The translations under genes and the position numbers were made by a program. 64,000 nucleotides of DNA from Crossiella cryophila (GTDB lineage Bacteria > Actinomycetota > Actinomycetes > Mycobacteriales > Pseudonocardiaceae), in the NCBI RefSeq assembly GCF_014204915.1, contig NZ_JACHMH010000001.1, positions 744,001 through 808,000 on the forward strand, in the 5' to 3' direction. Below the pieces are notes generated by a model, which did not search any database, was not told the origin of the DNA, and saw only the letters and a program-made list of their open reading frames with translations. Numbering within the stretch: the stretch's first letter is position 1; each line of letters begins with the position of its first letter. Shown here one piece after another: positions 1-7,001 of this stretch.

Positions 1-44
1 GGCCTGGTGCGGAACTCCGCACCAGGCCCGCGACGCGGGATATC

Positions 45-650
45 TCAGGCGACCAGCTTGGCCGAGATGATCACGTTGTCCTGGTAGCTGTGCGCCGCCT
101 TGTCGAAGGCGCCGCCGCAGGTGATCAGGCGCAGGATCGGGTCGGGGCTGTCGCCGTAGACCGCCTCGGTCGGGAACTCGTTCTTGGGCTTCTGTTCCTT
201 GGTGGTCACGACGAACTTCACCTCCTTGCCGTCACTGCGCTTGACGAAGACCTCATCGCCGACGGCCAGCTCGTGCAGCTTGTAGAAGATGCCGGGCTGC
301 TTGTTGCCGTCGACGTGGCCGAGGATGATCGCCGGGCCCTTGTCGCCGGGCACCGGGCTCATCCGGTACCAGGCGGCCTGCATCGGCTTGTCCGCCTTGG
401 GCACCTCGAGCGACCCATCCGGGTTGATCGCGGTGCTGATCAGCGAGGACTGCGCGTTGAGCTTGGGAATGCGCACATCCGTCGGCTTGAGCTTGGTCTC
501 GGCCGCCGCCGCTGCCGAGGTGCTGGTCTGCGGCGCGGGGTTCTGCGGGGTGGCGGGCTCGCCGCCGCCACACGCGCCCACCAGCAACGCGGTGGCCAGC
601 AGGACGGTGGCCACGAGTCCGCGGCCACCGCCGCTCTTGGTCATCTGCAT
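45..650 (-). CDS. class F-type sortase, lipoprotein-like N-terminus
   Basis: This is a 201-residue secreted cysteine transpeptidase-like protein. The N-terminus is a signal peptide ending in a lipobox-like LLVGAC, followed by a Ser/Ala/Pro-rich linker. The sortase fold follows, with the catalytic histidine in ILGHVDG, the cysteine in LITCGG, and an arginine just before that cysteine. Sortases cut a sorting signal in surface proteins and join the product to an amine; class F enzymes are the common housekeeping type in actinomycetes. The start chosen is the ATG at 650, two bases after the stop of the upstream gene, so the two genes are almost certainly co-transcribed. The frame stays open upstream, but that segment overlaps the neighbour and does not look like protein. 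The class assignment is recognition only. Confidence 0.85.
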   Translation of the reverse strand: MQMTKSGGGRGLVATVLLATALLVGACGGGEPATPQNPAPQTSTSAAAAAETKLKPTDVRIPKLNAQSSLISTAINPDGSLEVPKADKPMQAAWYRMSPVPGDKGPAIILGHVDGNKQPGIFYKLHELAVGDEVFVKRSDGKEVKFVVTTKEQKPKNEFPTEAVYGDSPDPILRLITCGGAFDKAAHSYQDNVIISAKLVA

Positions 651-652
651 GC

Positions 653-1318
653 TCAGGCGGTGCCGCCGAAGCCGGTCTCCACGCCGCCGCGCGGGGTGAA
701 GCCGATCTGCGAGTTCTTCTTGCCCTTGCCCGGCTTGCCCAGCACCGGGGTCTTGCCGCCGCCGGGCTTCTCCTCGCCGATCACGCGGAAGGAGAAGGTC
801 AGCGTCTTGGCGCCGCACTTGGCGGTGATCTGGTACTCGCCCAGCTCGACACCGGCCTTGAGCTTGGCCAGCGCGACGTAGACGCGCGGGTCGACCTCGC
901 TCTGGATGGCCTCGTCGATGGTGAGCGCGACCGAGCTGATGTCGGTCGGCTTACCGGCGGCGCAGCCCAGCACGATCGCGGCCTGGGTCGGGTCGTTCGG
1001 GTTGCTGACCAGGCCGAAGATCTGGTCCTGCCACGGCTTGCCACTCGGGTCCGGCTTCTCGCTGGTCGAGGTGGTCGGCCGGGTCGAGGAGGTCGACGTG
1101 GTCGGCTTGGGGCTGGAGGTGGTGCTGGTCACCGGGCTGGTGCTGGACGGCGAGGTCGTCGGCACCGAGCTGGAGGTGGTGGTGGCCGCCGCCGAGGAGG
1201 TGGTGCCGGGCGGGGTGGTCGGGGTGCTGGTCTGCGCGAGCGCCATCGGCGCGGCGACAACAGCCAGCACGGCCGCGCCGGCGACGGCGCGGGTCAACAG
1301 GCCCAAAGGCTTCTTCAA
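653..1318 (-). CDS. secreted Thr/Ser-rich protein, probable sortase partner
   Basis: The 221-residue product has a signal peptide (ending near MALAQT), a roughly 60-residue Thr/Ser/Pro linker typical of a wall-spanning or O-mannosylated stalk, and a small globular domain with two cysteines. The tail ends in FTPRGGVETGFGG followed by two residues. It lies 2 bp upstream of the sortase gene in the same direction. The Pro-x-Gly-Gly-Val-x-Thr-Gly tail recalls a sorting motif but lacks the usual hydrophobic anchor and basic tail. I chose a TTG start at 1318 because GGGGA lies five bases upstream; a TTG at 1330 is possible and the frame is open further upstream. Function is inferred from context. 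Confidence 0.7.
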   Translation of the reverse strand: MKKPLGLLTRAVAGAAVLAVVAAPMALAQTSTPTTPPGTTSSAAATTTSSSVPTTSPSSTSPVTSTTSSPKPTTSTSSTRPTTSTSEKPDPSGKPWQDQIFGLVSNPNDPTQAAIVLGCAAGKPTDISSVALTIDEAIQSEVDPRVYVALAKLKAGVELGEYQITAKCGAKTLTFSFRVIGEEKPGGGKTPVLGKPGKGKKNSQIGFTPRGGVETGFGGTA

Positions 1319-1374
1319 GGTATTCCCCAAAATGTGTACGCGCCCCCAGGCGCGATCCCAGTCCCCCCGGGAAG

Positions 1375-1428
1375 TCCGGTTGGGATGGCGTGAGCTTGCC
1401 CGAAGAGGCAGCTCAAGGTGTAACCGGA
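1375..1428 (-). promoter_or_regulatory. structured 5' leader of the sortase operon
   Basis: On the minus strand a 7-bp stem (TCCGGTT at 1428-1422 with AACCGGA at 1381-1375) encloses a second stem, TGAGCT with AGCTCA, capped by a GC-rich loop. It lies about 60-110 bases before the proposed TTG start. This could be a cis-acting RNA or an mRNA-stabilising fold. It matches no riboswitch consensus that I can recall. Confidence 0.35.
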
Positions 1429-1520
1429 ATGGGGTGAGAAAAAGCACCGGAAAGTGACGTAACGATCGACATCGGACAACCGATACACACTGTCGCAGAC
1501 GTCGCCCGGCGTAGAATGGT

Positions 1521-1552
1521 CCGGTCGCGGTGTCCTCACTCACCGCGACCGG
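1521..1552. promoter_or_regulatory. 12-bp inverted repeat in divergent promoter region
   Basis: The arms CCGGTCGCGGTG (1521-1532) and CACCGCGACCGG (1541-1552) pair perfectly across an 8-base loop, with a further GAATG/CATTC pairing outside. It lies between two divergent genes, so an operator or transcript leader is more likely than a terminator. There is no T-tract. Confidence 0.4.
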
Positions 1553-1630
1553 CGATGATCATTCTAGGCGCGGCTCCTGAGCGTGCGCTGAAGATACGCG
1601 TAGAACCCCGGCGAGGGGGTACTCGAGACC

Positions 1631-2050
1631 ATGAGATCCGGTGCGGCGCAACAAGTTCCCACGGTGCGTGCACGGGTCGGCCGCCGGGTCGGGCGGACCC
1701 GCGGCCGGATCGGGCGCGCCTGGGCCTTCGCCTATTTCCTGCTCGGCCTCCAGGTGTTCACCCTCGCCCTGGGCACCCACGGTGACGCGGCCCTGCAGTA
1801 CCTGGCACTGCTCGCGTTCAGCCTGTTCCTCTACGTGGTGCGGCATGAGCCCAGCGTGGCCAAGGTGGCGGGCGTGGTGGTGTTCTTCGCCGGGGCCCGG
1901 ATGCTGGCCCTTGGCGAGAGCCACGCGGGCTGGCTGGTCGCGCTGGCCACCCTGGCCGGACTCACCGTGGCGCTGGTGCCGAACTGGCCGCAGCCGACCC
2001 CATGGGCGCGTTCGGCGGAGGCCCGCGGACCTGACGAAAGTCAGGGGTAA
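1631..2050 (+). CDS. small integral membrane protein of unknown function
   Basis: The 139-residue product has a basic, arginine-rich N-terminus (residues 1-28) followed by about four hydrophobic segments from roughly residue 31 to 117, and a short polar tail. No catalytic motif is visible and I do not recognise the family. The ATG at 1631 precedes a basic leader that suits the positive-inside rule. It is followed after 54 bp by the PAP2 gene in the same direction, so co-transcription is possible. Confidence 0.6.
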   Translation: MRSGAAQQVPTVRARVGRRVGRTRGRIGRAWAFAYFLLGLQVFTLALGTHGDAALQYLALLAFSLFLYVVRHEPSVAKVAGVVVFFAGARMLALGESHAGWLVALATLAGLTVALVPNWPQPTPWARSAEARGPDESQG

Positions 2051-2104
2051 CCGCTGCCGATCGCGCACTGTGGAGAGCGGGGTGCGCTACCTAACTTTCG
2101 GTAG

Positions 2105-2701
2105 GTGTCCCTGATACCCGACGTGAGCATCGACCTCTACCGCGCAGTCACCGGTTTCGCCGCGAGTACCCCGGAATGGGTGCGTACGGCAGTCGAATTC
2201 GGCACCGACGGCGGCCTTTTCGTATTCGGCGCCTTCTTCCTGATCCTGTTCTGGCGGGCCCGCGACCGCACGCCGGCCGCACTGGCCACCGCGCTCGCGG
2301 TGCCGCTGGCGGTGGTGGGCGGCTACCTGCTCTCCGAGGTGCTCAAGCTGATCGTGCAGGAGGAACGGCCCTGCCGAGCGGTCACCGGCGCCGCGGTGCT
2401 GACGCACTGCCCGCCGGTGGGCGACTGGTCCTTCCCCAGCAACCACGCCACCCTGGCCGCCGCCTCGGCCGCCGCGCTGGCCTACGTGTGGCGGCGCACC
2501 GCGCTGTGGCTGCTGCCGCTGGCGGTGCTGATGGCCTACTCGCGGGTGTTCCTCGGCGTGCACTACCCGCACGACGTGCTGGCCGGGTTCCTGCTCGGCC
2601 TGGTGTTCGCGCCCGCGCTGGCCTTCCTGGGCATCCAGCTGCTGGAACCGGTGCTGGCGCGCTGGGTTCAGTCCAGGCCGCGGACCAGTCCGGCCTCGTA
2701 G
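2105..2701 (+). CDS. PAP2-family membrane phosphatase
   Basis: This is a 198-residue membrane phosphatase of the type-2 phosphatidic acid phosphatase superfamily. All three signature motifs are present: K81-x6-R88-P89, P111-S-N-H114, and S146-R-x6-H153-x3-D157. Several hydrophobic helices flank them. Such enzymes dephosphorylate lipid phosphates, undecaprenyl pyrophosphate or phosphatidylglycerol phosphate at the membrane; the substrate cannot be told here. The GTG start at 2105 is used; a GTG at 2123 is also in frame. The 3' end overlaps the convergent response regulator by 34 bp. Confidence 0.85.
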   Translation: MSLIPDVSIDLYRAVTGFAASTPEWVRTAVEFGTDGGLFVFGAFFLILFWRARDRTPAALATALAVPLAVVGGYLLSEVLKLIVQEERPCRAVTGAAVLTHCPPVGDWSFPSNHATLAAASAAALAYVWRRTALWLLPLAVLMAYSRVFLGVHYPHDVLAGFLLGLVFAPALAFLGIQLLEPVLARWVQSRPRTSPAS

Positions 2702-3327
2702 GCCAGGATCGCCGCCTGCACCCGGTTGCGCACGCCGAGCCTGCTCAGGATGGTGCTGACGTAGGCCTTCACGGTGCCCTCGACCAGGTGCAGGCGGCGG
2801 GCGATCTCGGCGTTGGACAGGCCGCCGCCGAGGAAGGCCAGCACCTCCCGCTCGCGTTCGGTGAGCCTGCCGGTCTGCTCCCTGGCGGCCGCGCCGCGGG
2901 CCATCAGGCCGCCGCTGAGTTCGGTGAGCACCCGGTGCGCCACCTTGGGCGAGAGGTAGGCCGCGCCCTCGGCCACCGCGCGCACCCCGGCGATCAGCTC
3001 CCGAGGGTCGCCTGCCTTGAGCAGGAAGCCGCTGGCCCCGTCGCCGAGCGCACGGGCGATGTAGGCGTCCTCGGAGAAGGTGGTGAGCATGACCACCGCG
3101 GTCGCCGGGACCAGGCGGCGGATCTCGGCGCAGGCGGCCAGTCCGTCCAGCTTGGGCATCCGGATGTCCAGCAGCACCACGTCCGGCCGCAGCTCGCGCA
3201 CCCGCTCCACGGCCGCCTGCCCGTCCGCCGCCTCGCCGACCACCTCGATCTCGGGGTCGACGGCCAGGATGGCCCGGACCCCGGCCCGGATCACCGCCTC
3301 GTCGTCGGCCAGCACCACTCGGATCAC
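2668..3327 (-). CDS. NarL/LuxR-type response regulator
   Basis: The 219-residue protein has an N-terminal receiver domain with the acidic pair at residues 8-9, the phospho-acceptor D54 in VLLDIRMPK and the conserved lysine in LLKAGDP. A C-terminal LuxR-type HTH follows (LTEREREVLAFLGGGLSNAEIA and VEGTVKAYVSTIL). Its GTG start overlaps the stop of the upstream kinase gene (GTGA), so the pair is translationally coupled and forms a two-component system. The output genes are unknown; the neighbouring PAP2 gene is convergent rather than co-transcribed. Confidence 0.93.
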   Translation of the reverse strand: MIRVVLADDEAVIRAGVRAILAVDPEIEVVGEAADGQAAVERVRELRPDVVLLDIRMPKLDGLAACAEIRRLVPATAVVMLTTFSEDAYIARALGDGASGFLLKAGDPRELIAGVRAVAEGAAYLSPKVAHRVLTELSGGLMARGAAAREQTGRLTEREREVLAFLGGGLSNAEIARRLHLVEGTVKAYVSTILSRLGVRNRVQAAILAYEAGLVRGLD

Positions 3328-4859
3328 CGCAGCCCCCGTGGGATCACGTACTTGAGGATCAACGTCTCGCCCGCGAAGCAGAGCTGGTGCACGTCGACCT
3401 GGTTGAACACGCCGGTCGAGGAACGGTAGTACGCGCAGCGCACCCCCGCCTCCGGCCGCAGCCCCAGCTCGGACGGTGGGTCGGCCATCTCGTAGCGCGG
3501 CAGCACCTCGGCCAGTTCGGCCCTGGTCTGGCCGGTCCGCAGCTCGGCGAACGGGCCGGGTTTGAGCACCGAGTTGACCGTGATGAACAGGTAGACCGCG
3601 AGCACGCCCAGCACCAGCACGATGCCGGCGCCGACCGGGATGAACACCGCGGCGAGCAGTCCGCGCCAGACCCGGCGCTGGGCCTTGGCCAGCTGACTGG
3701 CCGACTCCGAGCGTTCGGGCGGATCCGCTTGCGGGGCAACGGATCTGCTCCGGTGTGGCAGCCGGGCGGCCACCCGGAACCCACGCTGGTGCGGCCCGGC
3801 CTCCAGGCTGCCGCCGAGCAGCCGGACCCGTTCCCGCAGCCCGAGCAGGCCGCGCTGCCCTGAGGCCAGTCCGGTGCCGGGCTGCCGAGGCTGCTCGTTG
3901 ACCACGGACACCGCGGTCTCGCCCGCGCCGTGCTCGACCCGCACGGTGACCAATGCGCCGGGGGCGTGCTTGGTGGCGTTGGTCAGCGCCTCCTGCACCA
4001 CCCGGTAGAGCGCGCGGTCCACCATTGGCGGCAGGGTGGCCGTGCCGGTGCTCACCAGGTCGATGGCCATGCCGGAGGCGCGGGCGCGGTCGACCAGCTC
4101 GGCGACCTGCTCGCCGACCGGCTCCAGCGGCACCGGATCGGTCTCATCGCGCAGCACGCCGATGATGTCGCGCAGGGATTCGGTGGCCGCGGTGGCGGTG
4201 GCCCGCAGTTCCCCGGCCGCGGTGCGCTGCCGCTCACCCAGGTCGGGCGCGATCTCCAGGGCGCCCGCGCGCAGGGCGATCAGGCTCAGTTCGTGGCCGA
4301 GTGAGTCGTGCATGTCCTGGGCGATCCGGGCCCGCTCGCGCAGCCGGGCCCGGTCGGCCAGGATCCGCTGCTGGCTCTCCAGTTCCTCGGCCCGCCGCCA
4401 GCCGGCGGAGACCAGCTCCTGGTAGAGCCGCCAGCAGCGGCCGGCCAGCACCGGGAAGATCACCGCGAACAGCAGCACGTAGACGCCGGTGAACAGCTCG
4501 CCGACCGGCTGGGTGGCCAGGGTCAGGCCGAGCGCGGCGAGGGTGACCGCACCGGCCAGCCAGAGCAGCGGCGGCGGTCCGCGGTGCGGGCGGCGGCCGG
4601 CCAGGAAGCTGAGCGCGGTGAGCGGGAAGACGAAGTAGAGCAGCCAGGCGGTGCCCAGCAGGGCCAGCGCCAGGCCGAGGGCCGGGCTGATCCGGCTGAC
4701 GAACACGGCCACCCCGACCAGCAGCACCAGGCCGGCCACCACCGGCCAGAACCACGGACTGGTCAGGGGAAGCTGCAGGCCACCGACGGTGACCAGGCTG
4801 AACGCCAGCCACAGCGACAGGTCGAGCAGCAACGTCGACCGGGTCCAGCGAGAGCGCAC
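3324..4859 (-). CDS. HisKA_3 sensor kinase with extra C-terminal membrane-anchored tail
   Basis: The product is 511 residues. Residues 1 to about 150 hold several hydrophobic helices. A HisKA_3 dimerisation helix carries the phospho-acceptor H184 (MHDSLGHE), and a HATPase domain has the N-box EALTNATKHA and a GxRGLLGLRER glycine motif. This is the usual partner of a NarL-type regulator. Unusually the protein continues past the kinase core: a further transmembrane helix (about 399-428) is followed by an 80-residue tail with two cysteines that should lie outside the cell. I place the start at the GTG at 4859, ahead of the first hydrophobic stretch; the frame stays open to 5408 but overlaps other genes. 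Confidence 0.85.
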   Translation of the reverse strand: MRSRWTRSTLLLDLSLWLAFSLVTVGGLQLPLTSPWFWPVVAGLVLLVGVAVFVSRISPALGLALALLGTAWLLYFVFPLTALSFLAGRRPHRGPPPLLWLAGAVTLAALGLTLATQPVGELFTGVYVLLFAVIFPVLAGRCWRLYQELVSAGWRRAEELESQQRILADRARLRERARIAQDMHDSLGHELSLIALRAGALEIAPDLGERQRTAAGELRATATAATESLRDIIGVLRDETDPVPLEPVGEQVAELVDRARASGMAIDLVSTGTATLPPMVDRALYRVVQEALTNATKHAPGALVTVRVEHGAGETAVSVVNEQPRQPGTGLASGQRGLLGLRERVRLLGGSLEAGPHQRGFRVAARLPHRSRSVAPQADPPERSESASQLAKAQRRVWRGLLAAVFIPVGAGIVLVLGVLAVYLFITVNSVLKPGPFAELRTGQTRAELAEVLPRYEMADPPSELGLRPEAGVRCAYYRSSTGVFNQVDVHQLCFAGETLILKYVIPRGLR

Positions 4860-4983
4860 GAGCGCGAGGCTACGCAGCCGGGCCTTGGGCCGGGTACTGC
4901 CGAAAGTCAAGGAGCGGCTGGCCTCGCGGACACCCACTGTGCCAGCATCGACACACAGTGCGACCGCCAGCCTTGGGAGAGCC

Positions 4984-5331
4984 ATGCCGGAACCAGTCCT
5001 CGCCGACGTCGCCGCCGCGCTGGCCACCGGCGGATACGCCGGGCTGTACGAGCTGGTCAAGGTGCGCTTCGAGGTCGACCGGAAGGCCAAGCGGGCACTG
5101 GCGGAGGCCGACGGCGCACCCGAGGACTCGCCGCGGGTGCTCGAACTGACCGCCGCGCTGGCCAGGATCGTCGCGGCGGATCCGGCGTTCCGGGCGAAAC
5201 TGCGCGGGGAGTGGGACAAGGTGGACGTGTCCCAGCACGCCGAGACCGGCGGGGTGGTGAACCACATCTCCGGCAAGGTCACCGGGAACGTGGTGCAGGC
5301 CAGGGACATCCACGGCGACATCCGGTTCTGA
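4984..5331 (+). CDS. small helical protein ending in a RHIM/BASS-like amyloid motif
   Basis: The 115-residue product has an alpha-helical domain (residues 1 to about 85) resembling small actinobacterial effector-like proteins found near NLR genes. Its last 26 residues have the pattern N-x-x-S-G-x-V-x-G-N-V-V-Q-A-R-D-I-H-G. This fits the RHIM-like bacterial amyloid signalling sequences reported for bacterial NLR proteins and their partners. The N-termini of the two NLR genes in this window carry related strings (VQAGVVHGG, and GNAVLARDI). I infer that this is an adaptor or executor recruited by amyloid templating. The ATG at 4984 follows a GGGAGA site. The gene is divergent from the kinase and 79 bp ahead of the GT-B-like gene. 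Confidence 0.75.
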   Translation: MPEPVLADVAAALATGGYAGLYELVKVRFEVDRKAKRALAEADGAPEDSPRVLELTAALARIVAADPAFRAKLRGEWDKVDVSQHAETGGVVNHISGKVTGNVVQARDIHGDIRF

Positions 5332-5410
5332 GGCCGTAAGATCGCCGCTCGTGGCTGCGCAGCGGTGGGTGAAGGTGCCGATCGGCCCGCACAGTCCACA
5401 GTGGACAACA

Positions 5411-7001
5411 GTGCGGACCGAACGAACCGTGCTCGCGGTAGTGCACAACCTGACCGCCGCCACCCGCCTGCTCGACGTGCTGCCCCTGGTCGCCGACGAC
5501 CCCCGGGTGCAGGTGGTGTTCACCTGTCCGGGCTCCTCAGCGTTCTCCGGGCGGACCGAGGAATGGCTGCACGAGCAGGGCATGGCGGTCATTCCGTGGA
5601 GCCAGGCGATCCAGGTCGAGTTCGACCTGGTGCTGGCCGCCAGCTACGGCGGTGACCTGCGGGATCTGTTGGGCCCCTTGGTGGTTCTCCCGCACGGAAT
5701 GGGCTACAATAAATACTCGCCCGGAAATCGGAAATCGGAAATCGGAAATCGGAAATCGGAAATCGGTTTTCGGTCTTTCGCCGCGCTGGCTGCTTTCCGA
5801 CGGCGAGCTGGTCCCAGAACTGATCGTGCTCTCGCACGAGGAGCAACGCACCCGCCTGACCCAGGCCGTACCCGAGGCCGAGGGCCACACCCTGGTCGCC
5901 GGTGACCCCTGCTTCGACCGCCTGCTCGCGGGCGAACCACTGCGCCCCAGCTACCGCGCCACCCTGGGCGCCACCGACACCCAGCGCCTGCTCCTGGTCA
6001 CCTCCACCTGGGGCCCGGATTCCTTGTACGGCACCGATCCCCTGCTGATCCGCCGCCTACTCGAAGCCCTCCCCCTTGACGACTACCGGATCGCGGTCGC
6101 CCTGCACCCAGGGGTCTGGGACGCCCATTCCCGCTGGCAGCTCAAACGCTGGCTGGCCGAATGCACCCGAGCGGGCGCGATCGTGCTGCCACCGGAGGAA
6201 GGCTGGCGCGCCGCCACCATCGCCGCCGACCTGGTAATCGGCGACCATTCCAGCCTCTCGTTCTACGCCGCAGCCCTGGGTCGCCCGGTCCTACTGGCCA
6301 CCGCCCCCGCCAACACCGTCGACCCGGACTCCGCGGTCGGCAAATTCCTCGCCATAGCCCCAAAACTGGCCCCCGAAGCCGACCTCCGCAGCACAATCGA
6401 CCACACCATCGCCACCCACGACCCGACCACCACCAGCTCCGTCACCAGCCTCGCCACCTCAGCCCCCGGCCAGTCAGCTTCCTTGCTGCGCAAGGCTTTC
6501 TACGACCTCCTGCCCCTCCCCGAACCCGAAACCCCAGCCCACCTCGCCGCCCCACCCCAACCCCCAGCAGCCCCAGAACCCGTTGCCGCCCAACTGGTCC
6601 AGGTCGACCTGGACCTCCCCAAGGCCACCATCACCCGCCACCCAGCCGAACTCCTCCGCCAGCAGGCCACCATGCCGCCCGGCGCCCACCTGGCCACCAA
6701 CACCACCGAGCCCTACCGCGCCTGGCTGGACCTGGCCGAGGTGGTCCTGCACACCCACACCCCGATCACCCCGGAGTGGATCACCGCCACCCTGGCCGCG
6801 CTGCCGTCCTGCCAGGTCGCGGCGGGTCCGGTGGACGCGGACAGTTGGCTCGCGGGTACCCGGGACGGCCGGTTCTTCCGCTACCGGGCCGACGGCTTGG
6901 CCGGGCGGCTGGTGGCTTCGGTGTTGTGCGTGGCGGGGGAGTTGCCCGCGGAGCTGACCATCGAGGTCGGCGGCCGGACCGTTCAGGCAGCCCGCAGGTA
7001 G
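5411..7001 (+). CDS. GT-B-like protein A, split into two frames by a heptanucleotide repeat
   Basis: The first part (5411 to about 5763) encodes a Rossmann-like segment reading VLAVVHNLTAATRLL and later LPHGMGYNKYSP. The second part (about 5764-7001) continues in the +1 frame as VFGLSPRWLLSDGELVPE and includes GDHSSLSFYAAALGRPVLL, recalling CDP-glycerol transferase/GT-B folds. The paralogue at 11049 aligns through both halves, so this was one gene of about 525 codons. Six copies of CGGAAAT at the junction leave the halves out of frame; five or eight copies would join them. The GTG at 5411 aligns with the paralogue's start. The last 19 bp overlap the convergent NLR gene. The substrate is unknown. 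It could be phase-variable, dependent on +1 frameshifting, or a young pseudogene. Confidence 0.7.
5722..5763 (+). repeat. (CGGAAAT)x6 coding microsatellite
   Basis: Six perfect tandem copies of the 7-mer CGGAAAT run from 5722 to 5763, followed by degenerate copies CGGTTTT and CGGTCTT. Because 7 is not a multiple of 3, each copy gained or lost changes the frame of everything downstream. All three frames of the tract read the same cyclic heptapeptide NRKSEIG, so the tract itself never creates a stop. The A/T-rich units are very unlike the surrounding GC-rich DNA. Confidence 0.95.

Larger units (their letters stand above)
1319..1630. other. divergent intergenic region, 312 bp
   Basis: This gap separates the sortase operon (leftward) from a membrane protein gene (rightward). 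I see no credible gene in it. It holds a folded leader candidate for the leftward transcript (1375-1428) and a strong hairpin (1521-1552), both listed separately. Promoters for both directions must lie here, but I could not place convincing -10 and -35 boxes. Confidence 0.5.

Noticed and set aside
5411-7001. Explaining the split of GT-B-like gene A as simple pseudogene decay
   Set aside because: Not fully excluded, but there are no stops or other lesions in either half, and the paralogue has the same event with a different repeat unit.
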